Positions 35,181 to 43,627 of a stretch of DNA of 64,000 nt are shown one piece after another. A program made the position numbers and the translations under genes. The notes beneath the pieces are model-generated. The model did not search any database. It was not told the DNA's origin and saw nothing but the letters and a program-made list of their open reading frames with translations. The stretch covers positions 1,736,001 through 1,800,000 of the forward strand of contig OY829366.1 of NCBI GenBank assembly GCA_963691755.1, written 5' to 3'. Source of the DNA: Dinoroseobacter sp013215265 (GTDB taxonomy: Bacteria; Pseudomonadota; Alphaproteobacteria; Rhodobacterales; Rhodobacteraceae). The stretch's first letter is position 1, and each line of letters opens with the position of its first letter.

Positions 35181-37196
35181 ATGGCCGCCAAAGACACGAA
35201 CGAAGACACAAAAACCGAAGGCGCAGACGGCGAGATCTCGATGGATGTCAGCCAGGCGGCGGTCAAGAAGATGATCGCAGACGCCCGTGCCAAAGGCTAC
35301 ATCACCTATGATCAGCTGAACAAAGCGCTGCCGCCTGAGCAAGTCAGTTCTGAACAGATTGAAGACGTGATGTCGATGTTGTCCGAAATGGGCATCAACA
35401 TAATTGAGAACGAAGAGGCCGAGGAAGCAGAAGAAAGCGAAGGTACACCTTCTGGCGCGACCGATTTGGTTGAAGTTTCAAGCTCACGCGATGTGACCGT
35501 TGCAGCAACAACGACCGAAAAGCTTGACCGCACAGATGACCCGGTTCGCATGTACTTGCGCGAAATGGGATCTGTTGAATTGTTGAGCCGTGAAGGCGAG
35601 ATCGCGATTGCCAAGCGCATTGAGGCTGGCCGTAACACGATGATCGCGGGACTATGCGAAAGCCCGCTGACGTTCCAGGCGATTACCATATGGCGTGACG
35701 AACTCCTGAACGAAGAGATCTTGCTGCGTGATGTGATCGACCTTGAGGCCACGATGGGCCGCAATATGGGCGAAGACGGTGACGAGGATGAAGAAGAAGC
35801 GGTAGCCGCTCCTGTGGCAGCTAACACGCCGGATGCTCCTAAGGTTGAAGGGCAGACGCAGGAGTTAGACGCTGATGGCAACCCGATCCGTCAGGAAGAA
35901 GACGATGATGAGGATGATCAGGCCAATATGAGCCTTGCGGCGATGGAAGCCGCGTTGAAGCCACGTGTCCTTGAAACACTTGAGTTGATAGCACGTGATT
36001 ACGCGCTTCTGTCAGACATGCAGGATCTGCGGATTTCGGCGGCCATCAACGAGGATGGCAGCTTCTCCAAGAAAGAAGAAAACGCCTATCAGAAGCTCCG
36101 TTCGGAAATCGTTGAACTGGTGAACGAGCTTCACTTGCACAACAACCGGATCGAGGCGCTGATTGATCAGCTTTATGGGATCAACCGTAAGATCATGTCA
36201 CTCGACAGTGCGATGGTGAAACTGGCAGACCAGGCCCGTATCAACCGGCGCGAGTTCATTGAAGAATACCGCGGCTATGAACTGGATCCAACCTGGTTGG
36301 ATCGTATGGCCGAAAAGACCGGTCGCGGATGGCGTGCGTTGATTGAACGCTCGCAGGCCAAAGTTGAAGATTTGCGTGCAGAGATGGCACAAGTGGGCCA
36401 GTATGTCGGTGTGGACATCCCGGAATTCCGCCGCATCGTAAATCAGGTTCAAAAAGGCGAGAAAGAGGCCCGTCAGGCCAAGAAAGAGATGGTCGAGGCG
36501 AACCTACGCCTCGTGATCTCAATTGCCAAGAAATACACCAACCGTGGGCTTCAGTTTCTAGACCTTATCCAAGAAGGCAATATCGGTCTGATGAAAGCGG
36601 TTGATAAATTTGAATATCGCCGCGGCTACAAATTCTCGACCTATGCGACATGGTGGATTCGTCAGGCGATCACCCGATCCATTGCGGATCAGGCGCGTAC
36701 AATCCGTATTCCGGTCCATATGATCGAGACGATTAACAAGCTGGTCCGTACGGGTCGTCAGATGCTGCACGAGATTGGTCGAGAGCCTACACCTGAGGAA
36801 TTGGCCGACAAGCTGCAGATGCCGTTGGAAAAAGTTCGCAAGGTCATGAAGATTGCCAAAGAGCCGATATCGCTCGAGACGCCAATTGGTGACGAAGAAG
36901 ATAGCCAGCTTGGCGATTTCATCGAAGACAAGAACGCTGTTTTGCCGCTTGATTCCGCTATTCAGGAAAACCTGAAGGAAACCACGACGCGCGTGCTGTC
37001 GTCTCTTACTCCGCGTGAAGAACGCGTTCTGCGCATGCGCTTTGGCATCGGTATGAACACCGACCATACGCTCGAGGAAGTGGGCCAACAGTTCAGCGTG
37101 ACCCGGGAACGGATACGTCAGATTGAAGCGAAGGCGCTGCGCAAGCTCAAGCACCCAAGCAGAAGCCGGAAACTGCGGAGTTTCCTCGACCAGTAA
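35181..37196 (+). CDS. rpoD: Primary sigma factor RpoD (sigma-70)
   Basis: 671 residues. Region 1.1 at the start, an acidic non-conserved region (EEAEEAEES; DGDEDEEEA; EEDDDEDDQ), region 1.2-2 (DPVRMYLREMGSVELLSREGEIAIAKRIE; NRGLQFLDLIQEGNIGLMKAVDKFEYRRGYKFSTYATWWIRQAI), region 3 and region 4 with the C-terminal HTH (HTLEEVGQQFSVTRERIRQIEAKALRKLKHP). Housekeeping promoter recognition for RNA polymerase. ATG follows GGACGCAAGGATG-type sequence with AAGGA upstream. Confidence 0.98.
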   Translation: MAAKDTNEDTKTEGADGEISMDVSQAAVKKMIADARAKGYITYDQLNKALPPEQVSSEQIEDVMSMLSEMGINIIENEEAEEAEESEGTPSGATDLVEVSSSRDVTVAATTTEKLDRTDDPVRMYLREMGSVELLSREGEIAIAKRIEAGRNTMIAGLCESPLTFQAITIWRDELLNEEILLRDVIDLEATMGRNMGEDGDEDEEEAVAAPVAANTPDAPKVEGQTQELDADGNPIRQEEDDDEDDQANMSLAAMEAALKPRVLETLELIARDYALLSDMQDLRISAAINEDGSFSKKEENAYQKLRSEIVELVNELHLHNNRIEALIDQLYGINRKIMSLDSAMVKLADQARINRREFIEEYRGYELDPTWLDRMAEKTGRGWRALIERSQAKVEDLRAEMAQVGQYVGVDIPEFRRIVNQVQKGEKEARQAKKEMVEANLRLVISIAKKYTNRGLQFLDLIQEGNIGLMKAVDKFEYRRGYKFSTYATWWIRQAITRSIADQARTIRIPVHMIETINKLVRTGRQMLHEIGREPTPEELADKLQMPLEKVRKVMKIAKEPISLETPIGDEEDSQLGDFIEDKNAVLPLDSAIQENLKETTTRVLSSLTPREERVLRMRFGIGMNTDHTLEEVGQQFSVTRERIRQIEAKALRKLKHPSRSRKLRSFLDQ

Positions 37197-37205
37197 TGGG
37201 TGAGT

Positions 37206-37275
37206 GGCAAATAATTTTGCCTTTACAAAACACCTAACTTTGCTCCAATACATATACACATTGCTATTTAGCAAT
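37206..37275 (+). terminator. Two hairpins after rpoD
   Basis: GGCAAA-TAAT-TTTGCC-TTT at 37206-37224 starts 10 bases past the rpoD stop, and ATTGCT-ATTT-AGCAAT followed by TTGTTT lies at 37260-37281. Both are short AT-rich stems with following T residues; together they plausibly end the dnaG-rpoD message. The second also directly precedes the small zinc-ribbon gene. Confidence 0.5.
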
Positions 37276-37296
37276 TTGTTTCTGGAGCTCAGCCAT

Positions 37297-37629
37297 ATGT
37301 GTTGCCCATTTTGTGGAAATACCGGCTCCCAACCGCGAGAAACGGGTTCTGCCAAGGATCATGGGAGCAGCCGATGGCATTATACTTGCCGGGCCTGTGG
37401 CGCTCACAGCGTAATAATAGACCCGATGCCAACCAGCGCTTTGCTCTTTTTCTGCTTTACGGTCGGTCTCTGGCCATACGTTCCTGAGCCGCATTTGTGG
37501 GAAAAGCTGAAGATGTTGGCGGCGGGCGAGTTGGTCCATATGATCGACGTTTTTGATCTGGTACTGCATGCTGCACCGTGGTTGCTGCTTATGTTAAAAC
37601 TTATCATCACTCGCCTATCGTTGAATTAG
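37297..37629 (+). CDS. Small zinc-ribbon protein with hydrophobic segments
   Basis: 110 residues from ATG 37297 with GGAG 9 bases upstream. The N-terminus has CPFCG and, 24 residues later, CRAC, a zinc ribbon like Lar-type or NrdR N-terminal ribbons (MCCPFCGNTGSQ here, MRCPFCGNTDTQ in NrdR at 38754). Two hydrophobic stretches follow (SALLFFCFTVGLWPYV and HAAPWLLLMLKLIITRL), so it may be membrane-associated. Not recognised as a named family; a genuine gene is likely but not certain. Confidence 0.55.
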   Translation: MCCPFCGNTGSQPRETGSAKDHGSSRWHYTCRACGAHSVIIDPMPTSALLFFCFTVGLWPYVPEPHLWEKLKMLAAGELVHMIDVFDLVLHAAPWLLLMLKLIITRLSLN

Positions 37630-37670
37630 ATCCTCTTGCCCCTATGCCCTGTGTCGCTATCCTGCGTTGC

Positions 37671-37943
37671 ATGTCTTTTTTGTCGAAACTCTTCGGAGGC
37701 GGTAGCGCCTCGAAATCCGAATCTAGCCCGGAAATCTATAAAGATTTTCGCATATTTGTTGCGCTGCTCAAAGACGGCAGTCAGTACCGCGTTGGTGCGA
37801 GGATAGAGAAGGATTTCAACGGTGAGACGAAATCCCACCAGATGATCCGGGCCGACAGTTTCGCGAGCGAAGATCAGGCCGCAGAGGTTACGCTGATCAA
37901 GGCGAAACAATTCATCGACCAGCAGGGTGATCGCATCTTCTGA
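37671..37943 (+). CDS. HlyU-family protein
   Basis: 90 residues beginning MSFLSKLFGGGSA, followed by a compact domain (YKDFRIFVALLKDGSQYRVGARIEKDFNGETKSHQMIRADSF) as in the HlyU-like family of alphaproteobacteria, which has been annotated as a transcriptional activator by name transfer from Vibrio HlyU. Its real role here is unknown. The in-frame start at 37578 is rejected since the MSFL start matches the family. Confidence 0.8.
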   Translation: MSFLSKLFGGGSASKSESSPEIYKDFRIFVALLKDGSQYRVGARIEKDFNGETKSHQMIRADSFASEDQAAEVTLIKAKQFIDQQGDRIF

Positions 37944-38161
37944 ACGCACTGATTTGATACTTGCGTTCTACGGAACAAGCGTTTGCATATCATATACCCG
38001 TGTCCGTTCTAGAATATCATTCTGCCCAACTTGGTCATCGCATCATTTGAGGTAAGAATTCCGATCCTAGTTTACGTCTTCTCTACCTGGATAATGCGTT
38101 TTGTTGCAGCGCGACTGATCGCTTGGATCTCTAGTATGCCCGTCAGAAAGGCAAAACCCTG

Positions 38162-38578
38162 ATGCACACCACTTTCCAGATCGCAACGCCAGGTCCGGGT
38201 CTCACGGAATTCACACGAAAGGTTGCGCAATGGCTGCCCGCTGCATCCGGTCTTCTGACGCTGCATATAAAACACACGTCTGCGAGCTTGTTGATTCAGG
38301 AAAATGCGGATCCCGAAGTGCAGACGGACCTGACAAATTATTTTGATCTTCTCGTGCCACCGACAACCGACCCACGCATGAGCTATCTTACGCATACATA
38401 TGAGGGACCAGACGATATGCCCGCACATATTAAAGCTACGATGATGCCCTCTTCGCTTTCAATCCCGGTTCTCGAGGGACAGATGCAGCTTGGGACGTGG
38501 CAGGGGATATATCTGGTCGAACATCGCAGCAGGCCTCACCAACGGAACGTTGCTACACATTTTCTGTTTGACAGGTAG
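38162..38578 (+). CDS. YjbQ-family protein (UPF0047)
   Basis: 138 residues, family-typical length. Motifs: LHIKHTSASLLIQENADPEVQTDL, DDMPAHIKATMMPSSLSIPV, GTWQGIYLVEHRSRPHQRNV. The histidines and glutamate of these motifs bind metal. Homologues have weak thiamine-phosphate synthase activity in vitro; the cellular role is not settled. Stands alone between the HlyU-like gene and nrdR. Confidence 0.92.
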   Translation: MHTTFQIATPGPGLTEFTRKVAQWLPAASGLLTLHIKHTSASLLIQENADPEVQTDLTNYFDLLVPPTTDPRMSYLTHTYEGPDDMPAHIKATMMPSSLSIPVLEGQMQLGTWQGIYLVEHRSRPHQRNVATHFLFDR

Positions 38579-38753
38579 TTCTATTCTCAACGCGTGAATG
38601 CATGCCGGGCCAGCCCGATTGGCCTGCTTCCAGCTTTGCGCCTGTGGCTTGCAGGACTCAACACTTCGCGGCTGTAAATCGCCTCTACCCAATCCCTAGC
38701 TGTCGGCCTATAGTGCCTGTGGATAAGACGATTGACGCGGCGAGGAGTAGCCC

Positions 38754-39218
38754 ATGCGTTGCCCATTTTGCGGAAACACCGACACCCAAGTGAAAGACTC
38801 GCGGCCCGCTGAGGATCATGTAGCTATCCGCAGACGACGTTTTTGTCCGGCCTGCGGTGGACGGTTTACCACTTATGAACGTGTTCAGCTTCGCGATTTG
38901 GTAGTGGTCAAAACCAATGGGAAGCGCGAGGACTTCGACCGTGACAAGCTGGAGCGCTCAATCCGGATCGCGATGCAGAAACGTCCTGTGGAGCCCGAAC
39001 GTCTTGATCAGATGATCTCGGGCATCGTTCGGCGATTGGAAAGCATGGGTGAGACCGATATTCAGTCGAAGGCGATCGGTGAAATCGTAATGGAGGCTCT
39101 GGCGCGGATCGATACTGTTGGGTATGTGCGTTTTGCCAGTGTTTATAAAAACTTCCAGGCTGCGGATGATTTCGAAGACTTCGTGTCTGAATTGCGTCCG
39201 CCTGCCCAAGACACCTAG
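38754..39218 (+). CDS. nrdR: Transcriptional repressor NrdR
   Basis: 154 residues. Zinc ribbon (CPFCGNTDTQVKDSRPAEDH ... RRFCPACGGRFTTYERVQ) plus an ATP-cone domain (VVVKTNGKREDFDRDKLERSIRIAMQKRPV). NrdR represses ribonucleotide reductase genes when dATP is bound. A GAGGAG site precedes the ATG. Begins the nrdR-ribD run; ribD starts 6 bases after its stop, an order widely kept in bacteria. Confidence 0.97.
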   Translation: MRCPFCGNTDTQVKDSRPAEDHVAIRRRRFCPACGGRFTTYERVQLRDLVVVKTNGKREDFDRDKLERSIRIAMQKRPVEPERLDQMISGIVRRLESMGETDIQSKAIGEIVMEALARIDTVGYVRFASVYKNFQAADDFEDFVSELRPPAQDT

Positions 39219-39224
39219 AGCTTC

Positions 39225-40325
39225 ATGAGCCAGGGCCGCGATCAGCGGTTTATGGATCTCGCGTTGTCGCTGGGGCGGCGCGGCTTGGGGAACGTTTGGC
39301 CCAATCCGGCGGTTGGATGTGTCATTGTTCAAGGTGAGCGGGTTGTCGGTCGGGGATGGACACAACCAGGTGGACGACCCCATGCCGAAGCGATGGCGTT
39401 GGCTCAGGCAGGCGATGCAGCACAAGGCGCCGACGTCTATGTGACCCTCGAACCATGCTCACATACGGGCAAGACGCCTCCTTGTGCGGATGCCCTAGTC
39501 AACGCGGGTGTCTCGCGTGTGATTACCGCTTTGGGAGATCCCGACGAGCGTGTGGCGGGACGTGGGTTTGAAAAGCTTCGCCAGTCTGGGATCGAGGTCT
39601 TGATCGGTGTTGGTGCAGAAGCTGCCGCGTTGGATCAGCGGGGCTTCTTAAGCCGCACGACACGCGGCCTGCCCATGCTTACCTTGAAAATTGCCACCTC
39701 GCTTGATGGGCGCATTGCAACAGCAAGTGGAGAAAGCCAGTGGATCACGGGTGCGCGGGCACGGCGAGAAGCCCACGCGCTTCGCGCGCGTCACGATGCG
39801 GTGCTTGTCGGGGCAGGGACTGCGCGTGAGGATAATCCAACCTTGACGGTGCGCGATCTTGGGGTGCAGCAGCAACCTGTTCGGGTCGTGGCCAGCCGCT
39901 ACCTGAATGTGCCTATGCCGTCGCGTTTGAGTGAAAGCATTGATCAAGCTCCTTACTGGATCCTACATGGGCCAACAGCCCCCACCGACAGACGCGAAAA
40001 AGCGCATGCGCATGGCGCGGACCTTATTGAGATCGCCTCGTCTGACGGTGGTGGTCTTGATCCTGCAGCAATGCTTGCCGCGCTTGCGGACCGAGGCATG
40101 ACACGCGTGTTTTGCGAAGGGGGCGGCGAGCTTTCTGCAGCACTGCTGAACGCCGGACTGGTCGATGATCTGGTTGTTTTTCAGGCAGGGCTTGCGCTTG
40201 GAGCAGAAGGTCGACCCGCATTAGGCGCAATGGGGATTGCCGCCCTGGCAGAGGCAAATCGGATGACGCTGATCCAAACCCGATCCCTATGCCCGGACAC
40301 GATGTCTGTTTGGCGAAAGCCCTAG
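39225..40325 (+). CDS. ribD: Riboflavin biosynthesis deaminase/reductase RibD
   Basis: 366 residues. An N-terminal cytidine-deaminase-like domain has the zinc site PHAEAMAL ... EPCSHTGKTPPCADAL, and a C-terminal reductase domain (LTLKIATSLDGRIATASGESQWITG; RVFCEGGGELSAALL). It converts the pyrimidine product of GTP cyclohydrolase II through two steps of riboflavin synthesis. Follows nrdR immediately and ends 4 bases inside the convergent capsule gene. Confidence 0.97.
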   Translation: MSQGRDQRFMDLALSLGRRGLGNVWPNPAVGCVIVQGERVVGRGWTQPGGRPHAEAMALAQAGDAAQGADVYVTLEPCSHTGKTPPCADALVNAGVSRVITALGDPDERVAGRGFEKLRQSGIEVLIGVGAEAAALDQRGFLSRTTRGLPMLTLKIATSLDGRIATASGESQWITGARARREAHALRARHDAVLVGAGTAREDNPTLTVRDLGVQQQPVRVVASRYLNVPMPSRLSESIDQAPYWILHGPTAPTDRREKAHAHGADLIEIASSDGGGLDPAAMLAALADRGMTRVFCEGGGELSAALLNAGLVDDLVVFQAGLALGAEGRPALGAMGIAALAEANRMTLIQTRSLCPDTMSVWRKP

Positions 40326-41323
40326 CGCCAGAGCCAGCTTTGACTGACAAGCAGGCCCTGAAGCTTTGACAAGGCCCGATGCGCGGGTTGCAGTGCAGGC
40401 AATGTGTTTGACGCAAGCCTTTCCACGATGACTTCCGGGCTGCAGGCCCTGCGGGTGACCGGATCAAAGTATCTAGGATAGGCAATCAGGGTTGCATGGG
40501 TCAGGGCGTCAAGGTCTGGGCGAGCTGTTCGGCGTGCCTTTGCATTCGGATATATGTCTCTATCGTCAGTCAGGCCCCAGCCTGCATAGAATGGCGTTCC
40601 CAATGTGGTAACGGGGACTTCGCGTAAAAGGGCTTCAAACCCTAACGCGGATGTCATGGTCCAGACCCTTGAGACCAGATCGAGAAGTGCGGTCGGACTT
40701 GCGTTTTCTGCCACGAAATCTGCGGCTTCTTTTTCCGCCTCGCTTAGCTTGCCGGGTCGCAAGCCAGCTTCGACATCCGGGTGTGGTTTGTAGATCAGGT
40801 AGGCATCCGGGAAGGCGTCTCGTGCGGCGCTCAGTAAATCTGCGTTGCGCTTAATGGCACCTGCGCCCAGCTGGATAGAGGCGTCGTCTTCCACTTGGCC
40901 AGGCACCAAAACGGCAACCTTGCCTGCAGGGATCTCGGGCAGTGATCCGTCTGCTGTCAGGTTGTACTTGCTGAGGCCAAGATCAACGATCCTATGCCGC
41001 AAATCTCTTGCTCTGTGCAGGGCTTCGGGGGGGAATGTCGCGGCGGCTGCGACTGCAGCCTCCAGATCACTCGCCGTCGTGGGGTCGTAATAAATGCCTG
41101 TGGTATCGAGTACTAAGGAAAGCGGTGGGATCAATTCTGCGCCCAAGCCCTTTGAACGCAAGAAGCCGTCCTCTACTCTGTGCAGGCCAACCGCAGCGTT
41201 CTCTGTGCGGCTTCGCAAGTCAGGCGATACTTTCCCAGCCCAGGCCATGACCGGAACGCCCTCTGATTGCGCAAGATGCACAGCTTTTTCAAACCGATCC
41301 TCAAAGCGCAGTTTGCCAAACAC
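40322..41323 (-). pseudogene. kpsC: KpsC, C-terminal half (downstream of an in-frame stop)
   Basis: 333 residues from a GTG at 41323 without a visible ribosome binding site. It matches the second glycosyltransferase half of KpsC: GLHRVEDGFLRSKGLGAELIPPLSLVLDTTGIYYD, VLVPGQVEDDASI, YKPHPDVEAGLR, TMTSALGFEALLREVPVTTLGTPFYAGWGLTDDR. It is in the same frame as the upstream half, separated by one TGA and seven sense codons. KpsC makes the Kdo linker of group 2 capsules. If it is not re-initiated, this half is not made and capsule linker synthesis may fail. Confidence 0.85.
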
Positions 41324-41344
41324 CCGTTTGAGATGGCTTCGTTT

Positions 41345-42364
41345 TCAAAGCCGCATTCCTGTTGCAACGGAACCAATATGGTCTTCGCGCCAGGCACGTG
41401 TTTCCGCACTGAGCGCGCGAAGGCTGTCTTCAAACCGGCCAATCTTGTCGCGTGTCGGATCATACCATGTTGGATAGAGCAGCATGGCTCCGGCAAAAAG
41501 TTGCGACTTTGTGAGCTTTCGGCCGCGGCGAGGAACATCAATGCGGTCTTCGGTCAGACCCCAACCTGCATAGAAGGGTTGGCCAAAAACCTGCGGGCGG
41601 TGTCCGACCATTATGGCCTCAAACCCCATCTGTGACGTCACCACATAAACCGCAACAGCACCTTCCAGAAGCTGCCATGGGGATACTGCTTCGCTTAGAT
41701 ATGAAATACGATCTGTCTGATTTTCTGGCCCAAAATACCCCTTTCGAAATCCCGCTTGGGTATCAGGGTGACCTTTAATGACGATACGCGAATTTGGGTA
41801 ATCAAGCTGCGCTTCGGTCAACATTTCTGAAAAATGGTGTGCGTTTGCGCCTCCAAGATGAATGGAGGCATCATCGCGCGCCTGATCAATGACCAGCACA
41901 TATCCGGGTTCCGGCGTCGGAGCCTGAGGATCGAAGGCCGTGTATTTCGTAATTTCTTGATGCCGCATCTCATGCATGCCTGCGCGCGCACGGTTCAGAA
42001 GGTCGGTTTGATCCAATGGTTCATTCTGAAGAATGTCCTCAAGGTCTGACGGCTGGCGCGCATCGAAATACATGCCCTTATGATCTAGGATGAGACCGAT
42101 CATAGGCGCGCCAGAGCGACCAGGGTGGATTGAGCGCAGAAAAGCGTCTTCCAAACGGAGAAGGGGCGCGCCTGTACGATCTGCAAGCGCTTCACCGCGT
42201 TTCGATGTCGGCCGGTATCCCCAGACCGCGATCGCGTCCCGGTCCCGGGGCTTGCCTAACTGCAGGTCATACCCGCTGAGCTGCAGAATGCGCCGCAGAC
42301 GTTTGTCGCGCAAATGACTGAGCGAGGTCAGACACAGGCGCCGTCCCGCACCCGTCTCAGACAT
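41345..42364 (-). pseudogene. kpsC: KpsC, N-terminal half, ended by an in-frame TGA
   Basis: 339 residues, starting ATGA-coupled to the kpsD/wza-like gene. It is the first Kdo-transferase half of KpsC: AVWGYRPTSKRGEALADRTGAPLLRLEDAFLRSIHPG, GLILDHKGMYFDARQPSDLE, VLVIDQARDDASIHLGGA, VVTSQMGFEAIMVGHRPQVFGQPFYAGWGLTEDR. The reading ends ...GMRL then TGA (41345-41347), after which the same frame continues KRSHLKRVF into the C-terminal half. The two halves plus linker make 680 codons, the size of intact KpsC (about 675 in E. coli, from memory). From memory, relatives have Trp at this position, so TGG to TGA is the likely change. Confidence 0.85.
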
Positions 42365-43503
42365 CAGTTCCCAGCGAGCGAACTGGCGGCGTTGGCAGTA
42401 CTAAGCGAGCCGGTGATCGACGTGAGGGTTTTGTCCCAGACAGCAAATGGTGCCTCGGTCACATAAACCGTGTCCTGATCACGGATCACGAAATCACGTG
42501 CGTTGAACATGCCCATGGGGCGGGTCAGGTCCAGTACGTAGACAAAGCGCTGGGTGCCGGTGATGTCGGTCCGTCCCAGGATTTGTTGCGCAATTTCTTC
42601 AGGCTCGTTTCGGAAGATAAACACACCGGTCGGATCGGCCAGGTTCGTGTTCAGACCCCCGACCTGAGCAATTGCTTCGATTGCTGACAAGTTCTGGGCG
42701 GTAAAAGGCACACGGTTCTGGGTGCCTGTTGCGCCCAGCGCTGTAAAGGCACGGGTGTCTTCTGTCAGAACAATCCGGTCGCCTGAGCGCAGTGCGATAT
42801 CAAGCTCGGGGTTGTTATAAAGATCCGAGAGCCAGATCTTACCGGTCTGACCGCCACGATTAAGTGTGACGGTCGTTATTTCTGTCTCTGACACGATGCC
42901 GCCTGCACGGGCCAGCATTGCCGTCAAAGTGCGTGTCGGACGCTCGATCGGGTATACGCCCTGCTGGGCAACACCGCCGACAAGCGTCACGGTGGAACCA
43001 TCTCCAGCAAGCCTGCGGACTTGTACCTGTGGGTCTGGGGTTTGGGTGTCCAGTTGGCGGGTGATAACGCCGCGCAACGCCTCAGGGGAATTCCCAGCCG
43101 CGCGTATACGGCCCGCATACGGTATGAAGATGAAACCGGCACCGTCGACTTGTACTTCTTCGAGAACCGCCGCGTTTTGTCCCGTTCCCACGAGCAGTCC
43201 GTCCTCGACGTTCTCCCAGATTGTCAGCCCAAGCGTGTCTCCAGGGCGGATTGTGTCACTGCCAATCTGTCCGGCATTCAGGAGCGCCTGTGGGAAGCCC
43301 AGTGCGGGTGAGACTGCGGTTGCACGGGCCACACGATCGGTCACGGACACTACAAAAGCATCGCCCTGGCGTTGAACCGAGCTTGAGAATATCTCACGTT
43401 TGTTGGGTCCCGAACGGGGCAAGCCGCAGGCCGCGACAGCGCTCAGCACAAGCAGGCTGAGAAGGCCCACACGGGCTCCTGTCCAGATCGTCTGCGTTGT
43501 CAA
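42364..43503 (-). CDS. Outer-membrane polysaccharide export lipoprotein (Wza/KpsD-like)
   Basis: 379 residues. Lipoprotein signal peptide with lipobox SAVAACG, lipidated Cys near residue 26. A Poly_export domain (IRPGDTLGLTIWENVEDGLL, VQVDGAGFIFIPYAGRIRAAG, LRGVITRQLDTQTPDPQVQV) is followed by SLBB-type repeats (VTLVGGVAQQGVYPIERPTRTLTAMLARAGG; LSAIEAIAQVGGLNTNLADPTGVFIFR). It forms the outer-membrane channel for capsule export. Coupled to kpsC by an ATGA overlap. Confidence 0.92.
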   Translation of the reverse strand: MTTQTIWTGARVGLLSLLVLSAVAACGLPRSGPNKREIFSSSVQRQGDAFVVSVTDRVARATAVSPALGFPQALLNAGQIGSDTIRPGDTLGLTIWENVEDGLLVGTGQNAAVLEEVQVDGAGFIFIPYAGRIRAAGNSPEALRGVITRQLDTQTPDPQVQVRRLAGDGSTVTLVGGVAQQGVYPIERPTRTLTAMLARAGGIVSETEITTVTLNRGGQTGKIWLSDLYNNPELDIALRSGDRIVLTEDTRAFTALGATGTQNRVPFTAQNLSAIEAIAQVGGLNTNLADPTGVFIFRNEPEEIAQQILGRTDITGTQRFVYVLDLTRPMGMFNARDFVIRDQDTVYVTEAPFAVWDKTLTSITGSLSTANAASSLAGN

Positions 43504-43627
43504 AGGCTAGCTCCTTGCTCGAATTCTGCCTTAAGTTTTTCTTTTAATCCTACAGGATTGTTGAACTAATTGCCAGTATCTTGCTGTGGATAAGCTTTTT
43601 CCATCTTCGCACACAACATTTGGCGGG

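Noticed and set aside
41345..41347. UGA meaning tryptophan throughout the genome
   Set aside because: Many genes in the window end cleanly with TGA at expected lengths (imuB, rpoD neighbours, soxD, recJ region), so a changed code is not supported.
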